Shown here piece by piece: positions 14,979 to 22,001 of a stretch of 22,001 nucleotides of DNA. The first letter of the stretch is position 1. The number at the start of each line of letters is the position of its first letter. Both the position numbers and the translations under genes were made by a program. Source of the DNA: JBEKYD01 sp052325345 (GTDB lineage Bacteria; Acidobacteriota; Terriglobia; Bryobacterales; Bryobacteraceae); the NCBI GenBank assembly GCA_052325345.1, contig JBKQVG010000434.1, forward strand, positions 1 through 22,001, written 5' to 3'. The notes beneath the pieces were generated by a model. It was not told where the DNA came from. It saw nothing but the letters and a program-made list of their open reading frames with translations, and searched no databases.

Positions 14979-15911
14979 TCATGGAACGAGATTCCCGTTG
15001 AATCGACCGCGGGAACCGGCAATGTAGTCGTCGTTCGGTTCAATGGCGATCCATCGCCGCCCTAGCTTTTCGGCGGCTGCCCCGGTGGTGTTGCTTCCCC
15101 CGAAGGGATCGAGCACGAGCATGTCCGGCTTCGTCAGAAATTTTATGAAGAACTCCGCCAAGGCAGAAGGCATGCGGGCAGGGTGCGGCTGGAGGCTGTG
15201 TTCGCGGCAGTATGCCTGATATTCGGAATTCGAGTGGGTATTCGCCAGCGTAATGACGTTCGACGGGATCGCGCCAGCGTTGTTTTTCAGGAAGGACTTC
15301 GCTCCGATATTATGCTGCGACGGCCGCTTGCCGGTATTGTATTTCTGTTTCGCCAGCAGTTCCTTCATGGAGTCGCTGTACTCCGTAAGGACCTCCCGGT
15401 TGTCTGCATAGGGGCGATCTGTCCGCGACATCCACCAGAGATGCGTATAGGCGTCCTTGAGGCGTATTCGTTCCACGTTCACCCATTGCGCCGGACTTGG
15501 CAGGCGGGCCGGGTTGTACCAGATGAGCTGCTGGCAGAGTGAGAATTGGCCTCTTTCTAGCAGGGCGAGCAGAGCCTTCAGCGCGAGCGTTGACATCGAC
15601 GGTTTCCCGGGCTCCCAGGCATTGCCGAGTTCGATAACGATCGAGCCCTTGGGTTTGAGCAGTTTGCGGAAAATGTCTGCGAAGCCGGCCAGCCAGTCGA
15701 TGTAGGCCTCACCCTTGAGGTTCCCGTATTTTTTCTTCCGGTTCAGGGGGAAAGGCGGGGAGGTGAAAATCAGATCAACCTGTTTATGGATGGGTTCGGC
15801 GATCTCTGGCGACTGCAGGAGTTCCTCGGCTTTGCCTTTTAGGCAGGAGCCGAGCAAGGTGCTGTAGGCCAGGCACTTGGGAACCGCGCTGGATGTACTC
15901 TTCTCCGCCAT
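14979..15911 (-). CDS. Beta-class DNA methyltransferase (N4-cytosine or N6-adenine)
   Basis: The 310-aa enzyme has motif IV TSPPF at residues 50-54 near the N terminus and the AdoMet-binding motif I DPFGGSNTTG at 268-277 near the C terminus, the permuted order of beta-class methyltransferases. TSPP is more common in N4-cytosine enzymes, though N6-adenine cannot be excluded. The variable middle (about 110-240) should recognise DNA. I chose ATG 15911; the frame stays open to 16025 without a better start, though a GGAGG lies about 30 bases upstream. It is the first gene of the four-gene island and would protect host DNA from the associated restriction activity. Codon use looks less GC-biased than in the flanking operons, by eye. 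Confidence 0.92.
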   Translation of the reverse strand: MAEKSTSSAVPKCLAYSTLLGSCLKGKAEELLQSPEIAEPIHKQVDLIFTSPPFPLNRKKKYGNLKGEAYIDWLAGFADIFRKLLKPKGSIVIELGNAWEPGKPSMSTLALKALLALLERGQFSLCQQLIWYNPARLPSPAQWVNVERIRLKDAYTHLWWMSRTDRPYADNREVLTEYSDSMKELLAKQKYNTGKRPSQHNIGAKSFLKNNAGAIPSNVITLANTHSNSEYQAYCREHSLQPHPARMPSALAEFFIKFLTKPDMLVLDPFGGSNTTGAAAEKLGRRWIAIEPNDDYIAGSRGRFNGNLVP

Positions 15912-16037
15912 CGCCGCCAGTGGAGAACGCAGACTGAGAAAGGCGTTTTCCTCCAGACACGCAAGAAAGCATATTATCGCAGGAATGCAGTCGGGGCGGG
16001 CTCGTAGCTTGTGAAAAGCTAGCAAAGGGCGGGTGGA

Positions 16038-16844
16038 TCATGGGGTGGTTAAGCGGGGGCTGGCGGTTCCCAGGTGGATGTGGGCGCCGGTGGCTATGCC
16101 GGGGAGGGCCTGGCGGAAGGCGAAAAACGGGATGCGGTGGAGGGTGAGATAGCGGATGAGCCACTGGCCTTCGGGCTGATCGGGATAGAGGGCCACGTCG
16201 ACTCGGCCGCGGTGATCGAAGCCAAGCTCGCGGTGGATTTCGGTCTGGCCCATGGCGGAAACGGGCAGGGGCTTGCCAAATTCGGCTTCGAAGGCGGCGT
16301 TGGCGCGCTGGAAGATTGCGCCGGTGAAGATGCCGTCGCCGTCGAAACGCTCTACGACCTCTGGGGATGGCGGCAGGGATTCGGCCAGGCGGGTGGCGAG
16401 GGCGGCTTCGGCCTCGGCCATACGGGCCAGCTCGCGAGCCAGGCGGGCGCGCGCTTCGGCGAGGTCGTATTGATCGCGGGCGAATTGCAGATCGTGCAGG
16501 TAAGTGTCGAGGGACAGCTTAGGCGCGAGGCCGGATTGGACCAGCTTCTCGGCTTCGTCGAAGGCGAGCTTACGGCGGTCGAAGAGGCGGTTGGCGGCGG
16601 CGACCAACTCTCCGGCCTGTTTTTCAGTGAGATCGGGGCGGGTGACGCTCTGGCGGACGATAGCGGTGTCCTGAGCGTCGGCTAGGGCGGCGCGGGCTTT
16701 GTCGAGCTCGATGCGAGGCGCGGCGCCGGAGGCGACCAGCGCTTCGACGCGTTGAACCTCCATGCGCGCGCGGAGAACGCCGGAATCTTCCTGGGCGGAG
16801 AGCGCGAGGGCGGTAAGGAGGAAGGCGAGGAAGACAAAAGTCAG
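16038..16844 (-). CDS. Exported coiled-coil protein of unknown function (start unresolved)
   Basis: The frame encodes a hydrophobic leader (TFVFLAFLLTALALSAQ), two helical repeats reminiscent of TolC-type helices (VEALVASGAAPRIELDKARA and EKLVQSGLAPKLSLDTYLHD), and a compact C-terminal region with FDHRGRVDVAL and later GATG-like ATGAHIHLG. The H-x4-D and H-x-H positions recall zinc ligands of M15-type peptidases, which is tentative. No ATG, GTG or TTG lies in frame between the upstream gene's stop and the leader; the interval begins at a CTG at the start of the leader. A first in-frame ATG inside is at 16763 but would remove the leader, and the frame's upstream ATG (17144) overlaps another gene. 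An inverted repeat occupies the junction. Confidence 0.62.
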   Translation of the reverse strand: MTFVFLAFLLTALALSAQEDSGVLRARMEVQRVEALVASGAAPRIELDKARAALADAQDTAIVRQSVTRPDLTEKQAGELVAAANRLFDRRKLAFDEAEKLVQSGLAPKLSLDTYLHDLQFARDQYDLAEARARLARELARMAEAEAALATRLAESLPPSPEVVERFDGDGIFTGAIFQRANAAFEAEFGKPLPVSAMGQTEIHRELGFDHRGRVDVALYPDQPEGQWLIRYLTLHRIPFFAFRQALPGIATGAHIHLGTASPRLTTP

Positions 16845-16905
16845 AAGAGAGAAGTCAGAATGAAGGCCGCGTCCGCGCTCACTTCCGACTTCCGCCTTCT
16901 GACTT
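16838..16905. repeat. Long imperfect inverted repeat with GAAGTCAGAA-type arms
   Basis: Arms of 23 bases (16838-16860 and 16883-16905) match at 19 positions, with a 22-base GC-rich loop. Each arm contains two copies of a (G)AAGTCaGAA-like unit. It lies partly in the leader-coding region of the exported coiled-coil protein and partly upstream of it. It resembles dispersed intergenic repeats of Acidobacteria, from memory. Confidence 0.65.
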
Positions 16906-16926
16906 CCGATTTCGTCTTCCCGAAGA

Positions 16927-17154
16927 CTACAGCTCTTCGTAGCACTTCCGGGCGGGGCTGCACTCGAACTCGTCGACGATCTTTCCGTCGGGTCCGAGGG
17001 GCTTGAAGGTATGCTGGCACCAGAAGGACTGGTCGTTGGAACGCTGCACGGTGGGATCCCAGGGCGCTTCAATGAACATGCCTTTCCAGCGAAGCTTCTC
17101 ACAACGTCTGGCCGAGACGCGAGCGACACCGGGCCGTTCTCCAATAGGTTCCAT
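16927..17154 (-). CDS. 75-aa four-cysteine protein of the molybdoenzyme operon
   Basis: The ORF starts at ATG 17154 with GAGGG seven bases upstream, two bases after the FAD-subunit stop, so it is an operon member. Cysteines are at 18, 46, 65 and 71 (RRCEKLRWKGMFIEAPWDPT; FWCQHTFKPLGPDG; FECSPARKCYEEL). The spacing could form a metal site or two disulfides. There is no signal peptide or membrane segment. I do not recognise a named family, though proteins like it seem to recur beside such oxidases in Acidobacteria (memory, not checked). It may assist maturation or electron transfer. Confidence 0.8.
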   Translation of the reverse strand: MEPIGERPGVARVSARRCEKLRWKGMFIEAPWDPTVQRSNDQSFWCQHTFKPLGPDGKIVDEFECSPARKCYEEL

Positions 17155-17156
17155 GA

Positions 17157-18125
17157 TTATGCCCTCGCTTCGACGGCATCGAGCAGCGCGCGTTTGACGG
17201 CTACCTTTGCCAGTTGGACCTTGTAGGTATTGTGGCTGAGAGGGTGAGCCTCGGCCACGGCGATTTTCCCGGCGGCTTCGGCGGTCTCCTCGGTGACGTG
17301 TTTGCCCACCAACTCCCGGGCGGCGGCAGTAGATTCCCAGGGAGTGGGTGCGACGTGGCCCATCACGATACGAGCCGCGGCAACGGCACCGCCCTTCATC
17401 GACAAAGAGACGGACGCCGTGGCCAGAGGCCAATCGAGGGCCTCCCTCTGGCGGACTTCATAGGTAGCGGAGCGGGTCGCGGCGACGGGGACGATGATTT
17501 CGGTCAGGATCTCATCGGGCCGCAGGGCCACTTCGCGGGTGGCATCGTCTTTGGGCGAGACGAAGAAGTCTCTCACCGGCAACTCGCGGCCGCCCTTGGC
17601 GGAAACCAGTTTGACTTTCGCATCGAGGGCCACCAGGGCGGGGCCGAGGCTGGAGGCACTGACGAAGTAGGCGGGCCCACCGCCGAAAATTGCGTGGTAC
17701 TGGTTTTCGCCGTTAGGGACGAGGGGCTTGCCGTCCTTGGTGGCCAGCAGGCCGTAGCCCTGGCGAAAATACCAGCAGCGCGGGCGCTGGCAGAGATCGC
17801 CGCCCACGGTTCCCATGTGGCGGATCTGCGGGCTGGGCACGCCGGCGGCGGCCATGGCGAGGGCGCGCGGCACTTCGCCGTGCCTGGCCAGTTCGTCCAT
17901 GGTGACGAGGGCGCCGATGTAGATCCCGGCGCCGGTTTTTCGAATTCCGGCCAGGCCGGGAATGTTTTTGATGTTGACGACGCGCTTGGGGGTTTCGATT
18001 TCTTCCTTCATCAAGCTGATGAGGTCGGTGCCGCCGGCGAGCACGCCGGCTTCACCCCAGTGGGCGCCCAGCAGCGCGGCTGCCTGCTGCAAGGACGCGG
18101 GATTGGCGTATTCGAAATTCTGCAT
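17157..18125 (-). CDS. paoB: FAD-binding subunit of a xanthine-dehydrogenase-family enzyme (PaoB/CoxM-like)
   Basis: This 322-aa subunit has the FAD-binding segment VLAGGTDLISLMK (28-40), a second motif HMGTVGGDLCQRPRCWYFRQ (103-122), and a CO-dehydrogenase flavoprotein C-terminal domain (about 210-320). It passes electrons from the iron-sulfur subunit to an acceptor. PaoB-type proteins carry a [4Fe-4S] cluster in the insertion after RPRCWYFR; here C112 and C117 are present, but the later cysteines of that segment are missing (the region reads GLLATKDGKPLVPNGENQYH), so the cluster is probably lost. The ATG directly abuts the stop of the molybdenum subunit with no gap. Confidence 0.92.
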   Translation of the reverse strand: MQNFEYANPASLQQAAALLGAHWGEAGVLAGGTDLISLMKEEIETPKRVVNIKNIPGLAGIRKTGAGIYIGALVTMDELARHGEVPRALAMAAAGVPSPQIRHMGTVGGDLCQRPRCWYFRQGYGLLATKDGKPLVPNGENQYHAIFGGGPAYFVSASSLGPALVALDAKVKLVSAKGGRELPVRDFFVSPKDDATREVALRPDEILTEIIVPVAATRSATYEVRQREALDWPLATASVSLSMKGGAVAAARIVMGHVAPTPWESTAAARELVGKHVTEETAEAAGKIAVAEAHPLSHNTYKVQLAKVAVKRALLDAVEARA

Positions 18126-20279
18126 CTAGACGGCCCTCCCCTCGATCACATCCAGGACATGCTCCGGAGTCATTGGCATGCGCGGCACGCGAACGCCGAG
18201 GGCGTTGGCCACGGCGTTGCCGATGGCGGCACAGATGGCGATGGCCGGCGGCTCACCGAGTCCGATGACGCCGCGGCGGTCGTTTTCCGGCCGGATATCC
18301 ATGTGCACCACGATGTCGCCGATATCGGCAATACCGGCCAGTTTGTAGAACTCCAGGTCGTCGTTAAGCATTCTGCCGGTCTGCTCATCCATCACGCGCC
18401 GCTCATAGAGAGCGGTGGAAATGCCCATGATGATGGCGCCGTAAACCTGGCTTTCCGACAACCGCGGATTGATGACCATGCCGCAATCCTGCACGGCCAC
18501 GTAGCGGTTGACTTTGACCATGCCGGTTTCGACGTCCACGGAAACGTCGGCGACCTGGATGCCGGCGGCGCCGGCGGCGATCAAACCTCCGGGGTCGCGC
18601 GAGTTGTTGACGCCGATTTCGGAGATGGCGCCGCCGCCGCCGATTTTGCGGCAGGCTTCGGCCCAGGTGATGCTCTTGCCGCCGCCTTTGACCTGAATCC
18701 TGCCGCCGCGAGCTTCTAGCTGGGAGGGGTCCACGCCCAGCTCGGGCGCGGCCACTTCGTAGAGCTTGGCGAGGGCGTTGACGGTGGCTTTGCGGGTGGA
18801 GGCGGAGACGCCGCCCACGGTGGTGGAGCCGCCGGAGGCGGCATCGGGCGGCAATTGATTGGAGCCGATGGAGAGACCGATGGCGCCGACGGGAAGGCCG
18901 AAGGTTTCGGCCGCCACCTGGGTGATAATGGTGCGGGTTCCGGTGCCGAGGTCCTGGGTACCGATGTCGATATGCACCGAGCCATCGGAGTGGATCGTGG
19001 CGCGGCACTGGCTGTTGTGGCCCATACCGCCCCAGGCGCTGAAGCCGAGGCCGAGGCCGCGCTTGACGGAGCCGGTTGGGCCCTGACCGCGCGGCTTCCA
19101 GAGCTTCTTCCAATCGGCCATCTCGGCGGCCTTGTCGAGCTGCCAGGTGTAGGTGGCGCGGCGCGCCGTGGGCGCGTAAAGGTTGATATTGGTTTTGAAG
19201 ACTTCGAGCGGATCGAGACCGGCCTTGGCGGCAAAATCCTCGATGGCGCAACAGGTGAAATAAGACGCCTGCTGGTTGTTGGGAGCGCGCCAGGCGCGCG
19301 CCGGGCCGCAATTAACCGAAACCGCGGTATGGTGCTGCCGCTGGTTGGGAATATCCGCGATGATGTAGGGCAGGGGCGGCGAACCACCGCCGCCGACGCC
19401 GCCGGTGGCCCAGGATTCGGACTGCCATGCGGTGATGGCGCCGTCTTTCTTGCCGCCGAGTTTGATTTTGGCGAAGGCGGAAGGGCGATTGCCTGCGATC
19501 AACTGCTCGGTGGCGCGGTCGAGGAAGAGTTTCACCGGCGCGCCACCGGCCTTTTGGGAAAGGCGCGCGCAGACTTCGCCCCAGGCATCGGGGGCGAACT
19601 TGCTGCCGAAACCGCCACCGATGTAATTCATCTCCACGTCGATGTTGGCGGCAGGAACTTTGATATTGGGAGCGAGGGTGCCGGCGTAGCGGGTGACGTC
19701 CTGAGTGGAAGGCCAGACGTTGACATGATCGCCGCGCCACTCGATTACCTGGCCGTGGGATTCGAGGCAACAGTGGGTGACGACGGGGATGCCGTATTGG
19801 GCTTCCGAGACCACTTCGGCCTGCTGGATAGCCTGGTCGGGATCGCCCACAACCTTTTCTCCGGCGGCTTTGGCACGCGAGCCGGCCTTGCTCAAATCGT
19901 CCTCGTTCACAAGGTGCGGCAGGACTTCGTATTCCACTTTGATGTTGCGGGCGGCTTGCTGGGCGATTTCCTCGGTGACGGCGGCGACGGCGGCGATCTC
20001 GTAGCCTTCCCATTGCACTTCGGTTCCCGCGGGCGCGACGACGTGGACCGCCTTGACGCCGGGCATGCGCTCGGCCGGGGCGGTATCGACGAGGGTGACG
20101 CGGGCGTGGGCGTGGGGGCTGGTCTGGTAGGCGGCGAAGAGCAGATCCTTGCGGGTGAAGTCGGACGAATACTTGGCGCGTCCGGAAGCCTTCTGTGGGC
20201 CATCGACGCGCTTCACGGGCCGGCCTATCACGCTCCGGCCGTCCATCGGCGGCCAACTGTAATCGGGAGTGTTAGCCAT
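18126..20279 (-). CDS. paoC: Molybdenum-binding subunit of a periplasmic aldehyde/xanthine-type oxidoreductase
   Basis: The 717-aa catalytic subunit has the aldehyde oxidase a/b hammerhead domain (about 20-130) and a molybdopterin-binding domain. Key segments are IGGGFGSKF, CGPARAWRAPNN (Arg that positions substrate in the family) and GLGEPPAIA near the end, with E676 as the predicted catalytic base beside the molybdenum. It hydroxylates a carbonyl or heterocycle; by relation to E. coli PaoC an aromatic aldehyde is most likely, though this is not determined. No signal peptide: it should be exported with the Tat-signal-bearing small subunit. Its start overlaps the 2Fe-2S gene stop by 8 bases. 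No cofactor-insertion chaperone (PaoD/XdhC type) is in the window. Confidence 0.94.
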   Translation of the reverse strand: MANTPDYSWPPMDGRSVIGRPVKRVDGPQKASGRAKYSSDFTRKDLLFAAYQTSPHAHARVTLVDTAPAERMPGVKAVHVVAPAGTEVQWEGYEIAAVAAVTEEIAQQAARNIKVEYEVLPHLVNEDDLSKAGSRAKAAGEKVVGDPDQAIQQAEVVSEAQYGIPVVTHCCLESHGQVIEWRGDHVNVWPSTQDVTRYAGTLAPNIKVPAANIDVEMNYIGGGFGSKFAPDAWGEVCARLSQKAGGAPVKLFLDRATEQLIAGNRPSAFAKIKLGGKKDGAITAWQSESWATGGVGGGGSPPLPYIIADIPNQRQHHTAVSVNCGPARAWRAPNNQQASYFTCCAIEDFAAKAGLDPLEVFKTNINLYAPTARRATYTWQLDKAAEMADWKKLWKPRGQGPTGSVKRGLGLGFSAWGGMGHNSQCRATIHSDGSVHIDIGTQDLGTGTRTIITQVAAETFGLPVGAIGLSIGSNQLPPDAASGGSTTVGGVSASTRKATVNALAKLYEVAAPELGVDPSQLEARGGRIQVKGGGKSITWAEACRKIGGGGAISEIGVNNSRDPGGLIAAGAAGIQVADVSVDVETGMVKVNRYVAVQDCGMVINPRLSESQVYGAIIMGISTALYERRVMDEQTGRMLNDDLEFYKLAGIADIGDIVVHMDIRPENDRRGVIGLGEPPAIAICAAIGNAVANALGVRVPRMPMTPEHVLDVIEGRAV

Positions 20280-20922
20280 TGCTCGGCCTTCCTTTCTTCA
20301 TGGTCTCGGCGGCTTCCAGCACGGCTTTTCGGATGCCCATATAGGTACCGCAGCGGCAGAAATTGCCGCCCAAGCCGTGGCGGACGTCGGCTTCGGTGGG
20401 ATTGGGGTTGTCTTTGAGAAACCCGGTCGCGGCCATGACGAAACCCGGCGTACAGTAGCCGCACTGCTGGGCATCGTGGTTCCAGAAAGCGGCGGATACG
20501 GGGTGAAGCTCGCCGGGAGCGGCGAGGCCCTCGATAGTTTGAATTTGCTTTCCTTCGGCATCGATGGCCAGCACGCTGCAAGAATAGACAACCTTGCCGT
20601 TGAGCATGACGGTGCAGGCGCCGCAGGTACCGCGGTCGCAAACCTTTTTGGCGCCGGTCAGGCCAATGTAGTTGCGCATGGCGTCGAGCAGGGTGACGCG
20701 CGGTTCCAAAGTGAGGTTGACGGGTTTTCCATTGATATTGAGAGTAACGGGGACGGCTTGCGGGCCGACGACCGCGGCCCCGGCCGGTTCCGCGGTCGCG
20801 GGGGTTTCCAGCAGGCCGGCGCCCAACGCGCCCGACCCCAGCCCGACGCCGAGAAATCCGCGCCGGGAAAACCCGGATTTGGGCCCGGCGGGAATGCCGG
20901 GGTCCTTCTTCTTCGATTTCAC
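20272..20922 (-). CDS. paoA: 2Fe-2S subunit with Tat signal (PaoA/CoxS-like)
   Basis: The 216-aa subunit starts at GTG 20922 with AAGGAAGG six bases upstream. A twin-arginine signal FSRRGFLGVGLG (18-29) directs export of the folded complex. The plant-type ferredoxin cluster ligands are C95, C100, C103 and C115; the second cluster ligands are C154, C157, C189 and C191 (QCGYCTPGF and FCRCG). It transfers electrons from the molybdenum centre to the FAD subunit in the periplasm. It is the first gene of the operon 20922 to 16038. The upstream divergent region carries the perfect palindrome CCGAATTCGG at 20959-20968 as a possible operator. Confidence 0.95.
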   Translation of the reverse strand: MKSKKKDPGIPAGPKSGFSRRGFLGVGLGSGALGAGLLETPATAEPAGAAVVGPQAVPVTLNINGKPVNLTLEPRVTLLDAMRNYIGLTGAKKVCDRGTCGACTVMLNGKVVYSCSVLAIDAEGKQIQTIEGLAAPGELHPVSAAFWNHDAQQCGYCTPGFVMAATGFLKDNPNPTEADVRHGLGGNFCRCGTYMGIRKAVLEAAETMKKGRPSNG

Positions 20923-20958
20923 CGAACACCTTCCTTTCGCGCCTCCGCGCGGGGCGCA

Positions 20959-20968
20959 CCGAATTCGG
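20959..20968. promoter_or_regulatory. Palindrome in the paoA-hemQ divergent region
   Basis: CCGAATTCGG is a perfect 10-base palindrome about 37 bases before the paoA-like start. The position suits an operator. Chance occurrence of a 10-base palindrome is not negligible. Confidence 0.25.
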
Positions 20969-21043
20969 CGGAACGATTTGGCTTCGAAACAAATATATCA
21001 GAAGACCGCGGCGGGCTGCGGCGCAGATCGGCGCGGGGCTCCC

Positions 21044-21049
21044 TATAAT
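21044..21049 (+). promoter_or_regulatory. Consensus -10 box abutting the hemQ start
   Basis: TATAAT lies 7 bases before the ATG at 21057 and overlaps an upstream in-frame ATG (21048). Transcription starting 7-8 bases after this box would begin at or next to ATG 21057, giving a leaderless mRNA. The -35 region is GC-rich without a good match. Confidence 0.45.
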
Positions 21050-21056
21050 GAAACGT

Positions 21057-21890
21057 ATGACGCCCGAAAAGATTGCCGCAACGGCGCTGCCCGCCGTCCC
21101 GCTGACGATGGAGGGGGCCAGCGTGCTGCACCAGATGATGAGATTCCGGCGCGCGGCGTGGCGCGCTCTGACGCCGGCAGCGCAGGCAGAAATCCTGGAC
21201 GAGGCGGCGGCGCGGCTGGGCGAGATGGAGCGTCCGGCGGAGGGCCGGCAGAGCGCGCTGTATTCGCTGCTGGGCCACAAGGGGGACCTGCTCGCGGTGC
21301 ACTTCCGGCGCAGCTTTGAAGAGCTGCAGCAGGTGGAGCTGGGGTTGGCGCGGCTGGAATTGAGCGATTACCTCGAGCCCACCGGGTCGTATCTTTCGGT
21401 GGTGGAGCTGGGGCTTTACGAATCCACGGCGAAGACCTATGCGGGGCTGGCGGCCAAGGGAATCGAACCACATTCGGACGAGTGGAAGAAGGAAATCGCC
21501 GTAGTGCTGGAGCGGCAGCGCAACGCCATGGCGACGCGCTTGTGGCCGGAGATTCCGCCGGCGAAATACATCTGCTTCTACCCCATGGACCGGCGGCGGG
21601 GCGAGACGGCCAACTGGTATCGGGAGACCATGCCGGAGCGGCAGCGCATGATGAGCGAGCATGGGCTGGTGGGCCGGCGCTATGCGGGCGAGGTGCGGCA
21701 GATCATTACCGGCTCGATCGGTTTCGACGATTGGGAGTGGGGCGTGGACCTGTTCGCCGAAGATCCGCTGGTATTCAAGAAGCTGATTTATGAAATGCGC
21801 TTCGACGAAGTGAGCGCGGTGTACGCGCTGTTCGGCTCGTTCTACGTGGGGTTGCGCGTGCCGGCGGCGGGGCTGGGCGGGGTTTTGTAG
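21057..21890 (+). CDS. hemQ: Coproheme decarboxylase HemQ (chlorite dismutase family)
   Basis: From ATG 21057 the protein is 277 aa. It has the chlorite-dismutase-like ferredoxin folds with HemQ features: catalytic Tyr175 in ICFYPMDRRR and axial His202 in MSEHGLVGR, 27 residues apart as in Geobacillus HemQ (Y145/H172), plus a conserved C-terminal segment (GSIGFDDWEWGVDLFAEDPL). It lacks the distal Arg context of true chlorite dismutases as far as I can judge. HemQ performs the last step of the coproporphyrin-dependent heme pathway, oxidative decarboxylation of coproheme to heme b, in the cytoplasm. No ribosome site precedes either ATG (21048 or 21057); a TATAAT box just upstream suggests leaderless translation from 21057. 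No other heme gene is present. Confidence 0.92.
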   Translation: MTPEKIAATALPAVPLTMEGASVLHQMMRFRRAAWRALTPAAQAEILDEAAARLGEMERPAEGRQSALYSLLGHKGDLLAVHFRRSFEELQQVELGLARLELSDYLEPTGSYLSVVELGLYESTAKTYAGLAAKGIEPHSDEWKKEIAVVLERQRNAMATRLWPEIPPAKYICFYPMDRRRGETANWYRETMPERQRMMSEHGLVGRRYAGEVRQIITGSIGFDDWEWGVDLFAEDPLVFKKLIYEMRFDEVSAVYALFGSFYVGLRVPAAGLGGVL

Positions 21891-21897
21891 GCGTGGC

Positions 21898-22000
21898 GCA
21901 CGCAGGAGTGCGTGCAGCGTCGAGTCTCTACTCGACGATTGTTCGCCTTGGGGCGGCGGGCGTCGAGATGAGTCTCGACGCGGCACGCAGGAGTGCGTGC
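21898..22000. repeat. A-B-B-A array of short palindromic repeats
   Basis: Two identical copies of GCACGCAGGAGTGCGTGC (21898-21915 and 21983-22000, 85 bases apart) flank two related palindromes CGTCGAGTCTCTACTCGACG (21918-21937) and CGTCGAGATGAGTCTCGACG (21961-21980). Each unit folds into a 6- to 8-bp hairpin. The array starts 7 bases after the hemQ stop and runs to the window edge. It looks like a REP-type intergenic element; the outermost copy may also help terminate hemQ. Confidence 0.85.
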
Positions 22001-22001
22001 G

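Noticed and set aside
11098..16040. CRISPR array or integrase/att sites bounding the defence island
   Set aside because: No regularly spaced repeats, integrase, transposase or tRNA gene was found; only gene content and truncated neighbours hint at mobility.
17214..20417. Long plus-strand open frames (501 and 520 codons) opposite the molybdoenzyme operon
   Set aside because: Their Gly/Asp/Ala-rich repetitive products are typical antisense artefacts in GC-rich DNA; the minus strand carries all cofactor motifs.
21048..21890. hemQ product as a true chlorite dismutase
   Set aside because: The Tyr-His spacing and YPMD/NWY context match coproheme decarboxylase, and no perchlorate genes are nearby.

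Overview
The window is a GC-rich bacterial chromosome segment, densely packed with genes and with many tightly coupled ones. The mix suggests an Acidobacteriota member of the Bryobacter/Solibacter type: Pal with a proline-rich/Ig-like insert, a DUF2934-like segment fused to Hsp20, a Tat-exported PaoABC-like molybdoenzyme, a bacterial archaemetzincin, coproheme decarboxylase HemQ and short palindromic intergenic repeats. No rRNA or tRNA was found, so the taxonomy is an inference from gene content.

Layout. 18-2048 (+): a sigma-54 response regulator and an archaemetzincin-type zinc protease. 2148-3117 (-): a peroxiredoxin whose peroxidatic cysteine codon is an in-frame UGA followed by a SECIS-like hairpin, so a probable selenoprotein, with a 54-aa desulforedoxin-like protein downstream. 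3297-7638 (+): a CcmH-like membrane protein, a LacI-family regulator, and an overlapping trio (exported helical protein, FAD oxidoreductase, YceI). 7681-10781 (-): remains of a von Willebrand A gene, Pal, Hsp20, a lone receiver protein and a KdpE-like regulator. 10778-11262: small ORFs on both strands, including a 45-aa protein with a truncated-looking partner.

11377-15911 (-) is an accessory island of four closely spaced genes: a beta-class DNA methyltransferase, an SF2 helicase, a PD-(D/E)XK-like protein and a GHKL (MORC/MutL-type) ATPase. This matches a restriction-modification-like architecture predicted in the literature but little characterised. 16038-20922 (-) is a molybdenum hydroxylase operon (2Fe-2S subunit, Mo subunit, FAD subunit) followed by a 75-aa four-cysteine protein and an exported helical protein. 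21057-21890 (+) is hemQ, with a consensus TATAAT so close that the transcript may be leaderless. The window ends in an A-B-B-A set of palindromic repeats.

The two strongest signals are the selenocysteine peroxiredoxin at 2401-3117, which standard gene calling would break in two at the UGA, and the MORC-type R-M-like island. Redox and cofactor chemistry is a recurring theme: the selenoperoxiredoxin and its Cys4 metal-site neighbour, cytochrome c maturation, the molybdoenzyme and heme synthesis.
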